From Bacillota bacterium (GTDB lineage: Bacteria > Bacillota_E > Sulfobacillia > Sulfobacillales > Sulfobacillaceae): 12,493 nucleotides of DNA. Shown one piece after another: positions 7,364-12,493 of this stretch. The translations under genes and the position numbers were made by a program. Location: NCBI GenBank assembly GCA_021820165.1, contig JAKADW010000013.1, positions 1 to 12,493 on the forward strand, written 5' to 3'. Positions within the stretch are counted from its first letter, which is position 1, and every line of letters starts with the position of its first letter. Under the pieces are notes generated by a model, which was not told the DNA's origin, did no database searches, and saw only the letters and a list, made by a program, of their open reading frames with translations.

Positions 7364-7472
7364 AAGCGGGGCCACGATTAGACTTTGAGGATGTCGATTG
7401 ATGTGGATATTTTGGGGATAACCGTGTTTAAAAACTGTGGATGATGTGTGTGTAACGGCAGGATTTTCCACA
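7296..7472. promoter_or_regulatory. Cluster of DnaA-box-like 9-mers
   Basis: Against the consensus TTATCCACA/TGTGGATAA, five sites occur within 177 bases. They are TTATCCACA at 7296-7304 (perfect, in the end of the amidohydrolase gene), TGTGGATAT at 7402-7410, TGGGGATAA at 7413-7421, TGTGGATGA at 7436-7444 and TTTTCCACA at 7464-7472 (each 8/9). Sites 2 and 3 are 11 bases apart, about one helical turn. The intergenic part is AT-rich (36 of 60 bases in 7381-7440) compared with the flanking coding DNA (18 of 60 in 7201-7260). Such clusters are known from origins and from DnaA-titrating or DnaA-regulated loci. No dnaA, dnaN or parAB gene is near, so a chromosomal origin is unlikely. The stretch 7364-7499 holds no other gene I can see. 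Confidence 0.55.
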
Positions 7473-7499
7473 GCCAACCAAGAAAGAGGTGGTGAGAGC

Positions 7500-7511
7500 A
7501 TGAAGATTTGA
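7500..7511 (+). other. Three-codon leader mini-ORF (MKI-stop)
   Basis: ATG AAG ATT TGA at 7500-7511 has its own Shine-Dalgarno-like stretch GAGGTGGTG (7486-7494). Its stop codon abuts the ribosome-binding site AGGAGGGA (7511-7518) of the zinc-ribbon gene. The frame is the same as the downstream GTG start at 7524. It could couple or modulate translation of that gene, or be a fortuitous ATG. Confidence 0.3.
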
Positions 7512-7523
7512 GGAGGGAATTTC

Positions 7524-7778
7524 GTGCTAGACGAACGGTGTCCCACTTGCGGGTCAGAAGATGTGGTGGTCACGGGGCCATTAACGATTGAAGGGCCGAG
7601 CGCCACGGTGACGGTCGTGCAAGGGCGGCAGTGCACCCTCTGCGGGAACTTGCAGGTGATGATTCCGCAAGCGCTCTTGGTGCGGCTATATCCGCCCGGG
7701 GTTCGCCATTTGACTGAGGCACGGAGGTCGCGACTGAAACAGCGACGACGCACGCGGCGCCACCAACTGGGAATCTAG
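7524..7778 (+). CDS. Small zinc-ribbon protein with two CxxC knuckles and a basic tail
   Basis: An 84-residue protein starts at GTG 7524 behind a near-ideal AGGAGGGA (7511-7518). It has CPTCG (Cys6/Cys9) and CTLCG (Cys37/Cys40), spaced as in a single zinc ribbon resembling the N-terminal YgiT/MqsA-type metal-binding domain. A hydrophobic segment (VMIPQALLVRLYPPGV) follows, then a strongly basic tail rich in Arg/Lys (LTEARRSRLKQRRRTRRH), which suggests nucleic-acid or ribosome contact. No helix-turn-helix or partner toxin gene is adjacent, so an antitoxin role is unsupported. It stands alone between a DnaA-box-rich leader and its own terminator. Function is unknown; the strong RBS, cysteine pattern and terminator argue that the gene is real. 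Confidence 0.75.
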   Translation: MLDERCPTCGSEDVVVTGPLTIEGPSATVTVVQGRQCTLCGNLQVMIPQALLVRLYPPGVRHLTEARRSRLKQRRRTRRHQLGI

Positions 7779-7796
7779 TACAGTAAGTACATAGAT

Positions 7797-7821
7797 GGCG
7801 GTCGGTTTCCGACCGTCTTTT
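7797..7821 (+). terminator. Rho-independent terminator after the zinc-ribbon gene
   Basis: GGCGGTCGG (7797-7805) pairs with CCGACCGTC (7809-7817), 9 bp with one G-T wobble, across a TTT loop and is followed by TTTT (7818-7821). It starts 18 bases after the zinc-ribbon stop and isolates the molybdenum-hydroxylase operon. Confidence 0.88.
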
Positions 7822-7863
7822 GTCATGGAGCTTCCCTTGATTTCGGCAGGACAAACCGCCAAA

Positions 7864-7887
7864 CTATTCGCGAGGGCTTCCGAATAG
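7864..7887. promoter_or_regulatory. Inverted repeat in the leader of the molybdenum-hydroxylase operon
   Basis: CTATTCG (7864-7870) and CGAATAG (7881-7887) are perfect 7-base complements separated by 10 bases, ending 26 bases before the first GTG start. A second short dyad, TCGGC-A-GCCGA (7892-7902), lies between it and the GAGGGGGG ribosome-binding site (7901-7908). The arrangement would suit an operator for a dimeric regulator or an mRNA hairpin. No convincing -35/-10 pair was found around it; TTGATT at 7837 with a weak CAAACT at 7860 is the best candidate. Confidence 0.35.
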
Positions 7888-7913
7888 GAAGTCGGCAGCC
7901 GAGGGGGGTTCCG

Positions 7914-8753
7914 GTGAAGACCGATACGTCATGGGAGAACATACTGCGCCAAGGGGATTACTTGGCACCCGCCGACATGGCCCTAATGGTGGGACTGGCC
8001 GTTAAGATGGGGCGACCGTTGCTGCTGGAAGGTCCGAGCGGCACGGGCAAAACCATGCTGGCATACGCGGCAGCGCGCGGATTGAACCGCCCGCTCATCC
8101 GGTTATCCTGTTATGAAGGGTTGGGTGCCAATGAGGCGCTCTACGATTGGAACTATCACGTGCAGTGGGTCCGCATGAATCAGGATCAAGCGGTTGATCC
8201 TTTCAGTGAAGAGTTCCTGCTCGAGCGACCCCTCTTACGGGCCGTGCGGAATCCCGATTCTGTGTTGTTGATTGATGAGGTCGACCGCGCCGACGAAGCT
8301 TTTGAGGCACTCCTGCTAGAATATCTGAGCGAGTTTCAGATCTCCTTGCCCGAGCATGGGACAATTCGCGCCGATCATCCGCCCCTCACGGTGCTGACCT
8401 CGAACCGCCAGCGTCCGCTCTCCGACGCCTTGCGCCGTCGATGTCTCTATGTATTCGTGGATTGGCCGGATCGCGATCGCGAGGGCGACATTGTGCAATA
8501 TCATGTTCCGGAACTCCCGGATGCGGTCCGCCAACGGGTGGTTGATGCTGTGCGCCTTATGCGACAATGGGATCTCATTAAGCCGCCTGGGCTTTCCGAG
8601 AGCATTGATTGGGCCAAGGCCGCGGCCTTGGAGGGCCTCACCCTGTGGGAGCGGTCTTGGATTGAAAAGACCTTGGGACTGGTCGTTAAGGACGCGCTGG
8701 ATTTGGAACGTGTGCGCGAGCGCATGGAATTCTTGGTCGATCCGAGTACGTGA
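7914..8753 (+). CDS. MoxR/CoxD-type AAA+ ATPase (molybdenum-hydroxylase maturation)
   Basis: The 279-residue protein is a MoxR-family AAA+ ATPase. It has Walker A GPSGTGKT (40-47), Walker B SVLLIDE (116-122), sensor-1 TSN (162-164) and the arginine-rich ALRRRC (172-177) carrying the candidate arginine finger. In Oligotropha the related CoxD is a membrane-associated chaperone needed for maturing the Mo/Cu centre of CO dehydrogenase. MoxR ATPases generally work as a pair with a VWA-domain protein, and one follows here at 8787. GTG 7914 is supported by GAGGGGGG (7901-7908), 5 bases upstream. Length is close to the 290-300 typical for CoxD. It is the first gene of the operon, ahead of the structural subunits, whereas in Oligotropha coxD lies after coxMSL. 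Confidence 0.87.
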   Translation: MKTDTSWENILRQGDYLAPADMALMVGLAVKMGRPLLLEGPSGTGKTMLAYAAARGLNRPLIRLSCYEGLGANEALYDWNYHVQWVRMNQDQAVDPFSEEFLLERPLLRAVRNPDSVLLIDEVDRADEAFEALLLEYLSEFQISLPEHGTIRADHPPLTVLTSNRQRPLSDALRRRCLYVFVDWPDRDREGDIVQYHVPELPDAVRQRVVDAVRLMRQWDLIKPPGLSESIDWAKAAALEGLTLWERSWIEKTLGLVVKDALDLERVRERMEFLVDPST

Positions 8754-8786
8754 CTGACGGCACCGACGGCCGGGGCGCGAAGCCCG

Positions 8787-9611
8787 ATGGCCGACTCGAC
8801 CTCCCAAGGTATGGAGGACGGGGCCGACGTCGGCGAGGAGGACGCTCTGGTCTTTCGTCGTACCCGGGCGAGTTGGGGGGCGGGGCATACCATTAATGCG
8901 GGGCTTCCCGAGCGACTGCCGGACTGGCTTCAACAGTGGTCTCAGGTCGTTCGGTATGATAGACCAGCGCGGAGCGGGAAAGCCCGAGGGCCCCGTCAGC
9001 GGGTTGACTGGCGGCGGACCTTAAAACGCTGGGCGAGGATGGGCCACCAAGACGGCCAGTTAATCTGGCGGCGGGAGCCGGCCCGTCAAGGGCGCGTGGT
9101 CGTACTATGGGACATTTCCGGGTCGATGGCCGCCTACGTGGGCTGGTATTATCCCTGGCTCTATCGCTTGGTGTCGCTGTCGGCCGACGTCCAGGTGTTT
9201 GGATTTGGCACAGCGATTGAGAATTTGACGCCCTTCATGAACGCCAGTTATCGTGCGTCGGTCCGCACGCTGTACGAAAAGACGAGTGGATGGGGCAGTG
9301 GAACGGCGATGGGGCAGGTGTTTGAAACCTTTGTAGCAGAGCATGGAGGGCAGCTTTTGTCGCCCCGCACGAAGGTGGTCATCATTTCGGATGGGTGGGA
9401 TGTCGGAGACCCGGAGCGGTTGGGGAGATCTCTACGCGAGATGGCGAGCCGGACGGAATCCATTCTCTGGATTAATCCCTTAATGGTGACGACCGGGTTT
9501 GAACCGCGTACGCGAGCTTTGGTCATGGCCCGCCACTACGCGCGGAAGATGGTCGCAGGGGCCGATCGACGAAGCCTCACGCGCTTGGCTTTTGAGTGGG
9601 GAGTCATTTAG
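8787..9611 (+). CDS. CoxE-like VWA-domain protein, short N-terminus
   Basis: A von Willebrand factor A domain protein of the CoxE family (274 residues). The MIDAS site is visible as DISGSM (Asp109, Ser111, Ser113), with downstream GWGSGTAMG and IISDGWDVGD contributing the Thr and Asp. The block from RRTLKRWAR to ILWINPL follows the CoxE pattern to the end. It is the expected partner of the MoxR ATPase at 7914 for inserting or repairing the metal centre of the hydroxylase. CoxE proteins are commonly nearer 380-400 residues, so roughly 100 N-terminal residues appear to be missing. ATG 8787 is the first usual start codon after an in-frame TGA at 8751-8753, which is also the stop of the MoxR gene. 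No clear Shine-Dalgarno sequence precedes it. The start is uncertain and translation may be coupled to the upstream gene. Confidence 0.85.
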   Translation: MADSTSQGMEDGADVGEEDALVFRRTRASWGAGHTINAGLPERLPDWLQQWSQVVRYDRPARSGKARGPRQRVDWRRTLKRWARMGHQDGQLIWRREPARQGRVVVLWDISGSMAAYVGWYYPWLYRLVSLSADVQVFGFGTAIENLTPFMNASYRASVRTLYEKTSGWGSGTAMGQVFETFVAEHGGQLLSPRTKVVIISDGWDVGDPERLGRSLREMASRTESILWINPLMVTTGFEPRTRALVMARHYARKMVAGADRRSLTRLAFEWGVI

Positions 9612-9639
9612 ACGCTAACAGGAAAGGGAGACGGTGAAT

Positions 9640-10446
9640 ATGAAACCGGCAGCATTTCAGTATCAGCGAGTCCGGTCCGTAGACGAGGCAATCGCCGCAT
9701 TAGCCGAACCCGGCGCTAAAGTGATTGCCGGCGGACAGAGCTTAGTGCCGCTCATGAACTTTCGCTTGAGCCGCCCGGAAAAACTGGTGGATATTAATGA
9801 CGTCAAGGAACTATCAGGAGTGACCCAAGAAGGCGGGGTCTTAAGGGTAGGGGCGCTTACGCGCCACCGCGTGCTGGCCTCAGACGCCTTAGTCGGCCAA
9901 GTCCTACCGGTGTTGCAGAAGGCGGCGCGCCATATTGGCCACTGGGCGATTCAGAACCGCGGTACCATTGGGGGAAGCGTTGTGCATGCCGATCCCGCGG
10001 GAGAACTGCCGGCGGCCTTGGTCGCTTTGGAGGCCACCCTTCTCATCCGGGGACCGGAAGGGGAGCGGACCATTCCTGCCCAGGAATTTTTTCAGGGCTT
10101 TTACACCACCGCGCTTTCTGAAAATGAACTCTTGGTTCGGATCGAATTTCCCTTGCGACCACGTCGGATGGGCTTTGACGAGGTGGCTCGCCGACCGGGG
10201 GATTTCGCCTTGGTGGGCGCCTACGTGGAAGTCGGGCAACGAGGAGGTGCGGTCACCTGGTTTGGGCTTCTGGGGCGTCCTGAGCGACAGGCGACTGACG
10301 CCTGGCCAAGTGATGCAGCGGGACGCGAGGCCAAGTTCGAGGCGCTTTGTCGCCAGAACGCCTTAGACCCCGAAGACGAGTACAAGTACCAAGTGGCGGC
10401 CACGGTGGCGGAACGTGCCTACCAGGACGCGCTCAAGGAGGGTTAA
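9640..10446 (+). CDS. CoxM-like FAD-binding subunit of a molybdenum hydroxylase
   Basis: The 268-residue medium subunit carries FAD, passing electrons from the iron-sulfur subunit to the acceptor. The first FAD-binding block AGGQSLVPLMNFRL lies at about residues 30-43, the second, TIGGSVVHADPAGELPA, at about 108-124, and the C-terminal CODH-FAD domain follows (about 175-268). ATG 9640 is preferred over GTG 9634 because AAAGGGAG (9623-9630) is 9 bases upstream and MKPAAFQY matches the usual N-terminus MKPxxFxY. The C-terminal domain is slightly short compared with the 285-290 residues typical of CoxM. The stop lies 2 bases before the small-subunit start. Confidence 0.92.
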   Translation: MKPAAFQYQRVRSVDEAIAALAEPGAKVIAGGQSLVPLMNFRLSRPEKLVDINDVKELSGVTQEGGVLRVGALTRHRVLASDALVGQVLPVLQKAARHIGHWAIQNRGTIGGSVVHADPAGELPAALVALEATLLIRGPEGERTIPAQEFFQGFYTTALSENELLVRIEFPLRPRRMGFDEVARRPGDFALVGAYVEVGQRGGAVTWFGLLGRPERQATDAWPSDAAGREAKFEALCRQNALDPEDEYKYQVAATVAERAYQDALKEG

Positions 10447-10448
10447 GC

Positions 10449-10937
10449 ATGGCATCAGTGGAAGAGCGTCAATCCATTCATCTGTCCGTTAACGGCCGAG
10501 AATTTGAGGCCGATGTGTTCCCGCGGTGGACGCTGGCCGATGTGCTGCGTCATCAAATGGGACTCACGGGTACGCATGTCGGTTGTGAACAGGGGGTGTG
10601 TGGGGCATGCACCGTGCTGTTGGATGGTGAACCTGTGCGCAGTTGTTTGATGTTTGCCGTGCAGGCAGAGGGTCAGGAAATCGTCACCGTGGAAGGGGTG
10701 ACACCGGACGAGGGACTGTCACCGCTTCAAGAGGCCTTTCGGGCCCATCATGCGCTTCAGTGCGGATACTGTACCCCAGGGATGCTGCTTACGGCCGAGG
10801 CGTTATTGAAACGGAACCCGCATCCAGACGAGGAGGCCGTTCGCGCGGCCCTGACGGGGAATTTGTGCCGCTGCACGGGATATCAGTTTATTGTTGACGC
10901 GGTACTGGACGCGGCTCAAAGGGGAGGGGAGAAGTAA
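10449..10937 (+). CDS. CoxS-like [2Fe-2S] subunit of a molybdenum hydroxylase
   Basis: A 162-residue small subunit with two [2Fe-2S] clusters. The N-terminal plant-ferredoxin-type cluster uses Cys46, Cys51, Cys54 and Cys66. The C-terminal four-helix domain binds the second with Cys105, Cys108, Cys140 and Cys142 (QCGYCTPGM and CRCTGY). Gln104 is at the position that contacts the molybdopterin cytosine dinucleotide cofactor in related enzymes. The open frame continues upstream into the FAD gene, but ATG 10449 has an excellent AAGGAGGG (10435-10442) 6 bases ahead and gives the normal family length of about 160. Its TAA overlaps the start of the large subunit by one base (TAATG), implying translational coupling and equal subunit production. 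Confidence 0.96.
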   Translation: MASVEERQSIHLSVNGREFEADVFPRWTLADVLRHQMGLTGTHVGCEQGVCGACTVLLDGEPVRSCLMFAVQAEGQEIVTVEGVTPDEGLSPLQEAFRAHHALQCGYCTPGMLLTAEALLKRNPHPDEEAVRAALTGNLCRCTGYQFIVDAVLDAAQRGGEK

Positions 10938-12493
10938 TGGCACAGGCGATGAGGCCACAAATGATGGGAGCGCGGGTATCCCGGGTGGAAGATCCGCGTC
11001 TCTTGTCCGGTCAAGCGCGCTACATGGATGACATCCAAGTTCCCGGGATGTTGGAGGTGGCCTTCGTGCGCTCACCCCATGCGGCGGCGAAAATTGTCCG
11101 GATTGACGTCGACCAGGCTCGGAGCATGCCTGGAGTGCACGCGGTGCTCACGTACCATGACTGTCCGGTGTTGCTTTGGGAGCGCGACACCTATAAAGTC
11201 GGCCAGCCGGTGCTTGCCCAAGAGGCCGTGTACTACGTCGGCCAGCCGGTGGTAGCCATTGTGGCCGAGAACCGGTACCTGGCAGAAGACGCGGCTGAAC
11301 TGGTGAGGGTGCAATATGAGCCCATAGAGCCCGTCTTAGATATGCGGCAGGCGATATTGGAAACGCCGCGTCGCGTGCACCAGCACGCCGAAAACGTTTT
11401 TTTCCACAAAGAGTACAGCACCCCTGGATTTGAGGAGGCCTTTAATCAGGCTGCTCATCACTTAAGCGCCACCTTTCGCACCAACCGGCAGACGGCCGTG
11501 TCGCTGGAGCCCCGCGGCACGGCGGCTATGGTTGATGCCGCCAGCGGTCGGGTTACCGTCTATGCCTCCACTCAATCACCTCACCGCATGCGCGAGGATA
11601 TTAGTCATTTCTTGCAAATCCCCGAGCACTTGGTGCGAGTGATTGTCCCGGAGGTTGGCGGCGGATTCGGGATGAAGGCCAACTGCTACCCGGAAGATAT
11701 CGTGGTCACGGCGGCGGCAAGAAAACTGAAAAAGCCGGTCAAATGGGTGTCGGACCGACTGGAGTCGCTATTGAGCGACGTGCATGCTCGCGATGATATT
11801 CACGATGTGGACGTTGCGTTTGATGATACGGGCAAAATCATCGGCATCCGGGATCACTTGATGGCAGATGGAGGAGCGTTCCCGGCCTACCCATTCTCGG
11901 GGGCTGTGGGTGAAACCAGCTTGGCCTCCCGGGTATTAACTGGACCGTATGATATCCCCCACCTGGCGACGACCATCGACTGCACCTACTCTAACAAAAC
12001 CCCCTTGGGCGCCTATCGTGGAGTATGGGGGCCGATTGCATCGTTCATTCAAGAGGGGATCGTGGACCGGGTGGCTCGTGCACTGCACCTTGACCCAGCC
12101 GAGGTGCGGCGCCGCAACATGATTCAAAAACAGCAGTTCCCGTATCGCAACGCGGCCCGCATGATTTACGATGAGGGTTCTTACCTCGAGTCGATGGAAG
12201 AGGCCTTGCGCCTCATTGACTATCCTGGATTTCGTCAGCGCCAGGCTGAGGCACGCCGCCAGGAGAAGTACCTCGGAGTCGGTATTTCCGTATTTGTCGA
12301 GCCGACCGCCATGGCGTCATCGGAGGCAGGTTCGGTGGGGTACGAATCTTGTACCATCCGCATGGAGCCGTCGGGCAAGGTGACGGCGGCCTTGGGGCTT
12401 GGACCTTCAGGCCAAGGACACGAAACCACCATGGCGCAAATAATAGCCGATCAGCTGGGTGTACCCTTTGAGGACGTGGTCATCCTTCACGGG
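10937..12493 (+). CDS. CoxL-like molybdopterin-binding large subunit, non-CODH type (truncated by window end)
   Basis: 519 codons of a xanthine oxidase/CO dehydrogenase-family large subunit are present, with no stop before the window end; the family is usually about 750-800 residues. ATG 10937 overlaps the TAA of the small-subunit gene and has GGGAGGGGAG just upstream. The N-terminal domain runs from SRVEDPRLLSGQARYMDDI, and the first cofactor-binding loop GGGFGMK is at 241-247. The active-site loop over molybdenum reads AYRGVWG (359-365). Form I CO dehydrogenases have AYRCSFR with the copper-binding cysteine, and form II proteins have AYRGAGR. This sequence matches neither and lacks the cysteine, so it is unlikely to oxidise CO by the Mo-Cu mechanism. 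The catalytic glutamate of the family lies beyond the window. The substrate is unknown; an aldehyde or N-heterocycle is typical of such relatives. Confidence 0.9.
   Translation, partial: MAQAMRPQMMGARVSRVEDPRLLSGQARYMDDIQVPGMLEVAFVRSPHAAAKIVRIDVDQARSMPGVHAVLTYHDCPVLLWERDTYKVGQPVLAQEAVYYVGQPVVAIVAENRYLAEDAAELVRVQYEPIEPVLDMRQAILETPRRVHQHAENVFFHKEYSTPGFEEAFNQAAHHLSATFRTNRQTAVSLEPRGTAAMVDAASGRVTVYASTQSPHRMREDISHFLQIPEHLVRVIVPEVGGGFGMKANCYPEDIVVTAAARKLKKPVKWVSDRLESLLSDVHARDDIHDVDVAFDDTGKIIGIRDHLMADGGAFPAYPFSGAVGETSLASRVLTGPYDIPHLATTIDCTYSNKTPLGAYRGVWGPIASFIQEGIVDRVARALHLDPAEVRRRNMIQKQQFPYRNAARMIYDEGSYLESMEEALRLIDYPGFRQRQAEARRQEKYLGVGISVFVEPTAMASSEAGSVGYESCTIRMEPSGKVTAALGLGPSGQGHETTMAQIIADQLGVPFEDVVILHG

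Noticed and set aside
7296..7523. Chromosomal replication origin (oriC)
   Set aside because: DnaA-like boxes are present, but there is no dnaA, dnaN, recF or rpmH neighbour and no long AT-rich unwinding element. Only a DnaA-box cluster is claimed.
7837..7865. TTGATT/CAAACT as a sigma-70-type promoter for the hydroxylase operon
   Set aside because: Spacing is 17, but the -10 element matches only three of six positions, so it is not strong enough to list as a feature.
11198..11251. Direct repeat of GTCGGCCAGCCGGTG 39 bases apart in the large-subunit gene
   Set aside because: Both copies encode VGQPV, a motif type common in this domain. It is explained by codon reuse rather than a mobile or regulatory repeat.

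Overview
The window reads as a piece of a GC-rich, low-intron, tightly packed bacterial chromosome, probably a Firmicute. Purine-rich Shine-Dalgarno sequences, frequent GTG/TTG starts, a Bacillus-style leucine/valine dehydrogenase and an archaeal-type class I aldolase together suggest a Sulfobacillus-like organism. That placement is an inference; no marker gene here fixes the taxon.

Layout. At the left edge a minus-strand gene (M61-type metallopeptidase, only its first 49 codons present) diverges from a class I fructose-bisphosphate aldolase that ends at a clear hairpin terminator. A three-gene unit follows (1305-4944): a divergent CofE/F420-ligase-like protein, a branched-chain amino acid dehydrogenase and an adenosylcobalamin acyl-CoA mutase large subunit, closed by a second perfect hairpin terminator. 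The mutase carries the Phe/Gln specificity pair of isobutyryl-CoA mutase, not the Tyr/Arg pair of methylmalonyl-CoA mutase. With the dehydrogenase it suggests a route valine -> isobutyryl-CoA <-> butyryl-CoA. Next comes a two-gene unit (5033-7363): an SDR-fold protein in which all four classical catalytic residues are replaced, and a YtcJ-like amidohydrolase.

Between 7296 and 7523 lies an AT-rich stretch with five DnaA-box-like 9-mers (one perfect, four with a single mismatch) and a three-codon mini-ORF. These precede a small two-CxxC zinc-ribbon gene that ends at its own terminator. From 7914 to the right edge runs a molybdenum-hydroxylase operon: MoxR/CoxD AAA+ ATPase, CoxE-like VWA protein, CoxM-like FAD subunit, CoxS-like 2x[2Fe-2S] subunit and CoxL-like molybdopterin subunit (truncated by the window end). 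The active-site loop of the large subunit reads AYRGVWG, which is neither the form I nor the form II CO dehydrogenase motif, so the enzyme is probably a hydroxylase of unknown substrate rather than a CO dehydrogenase.

No rRNA, tRNA, CRISPR array, insertion sequence or prophage gene was seen. The points most worth a second look are the catalytically emptied SDR, the non-CODH active-site loop, the mutase specificity residues and the DnaA-box cluster.
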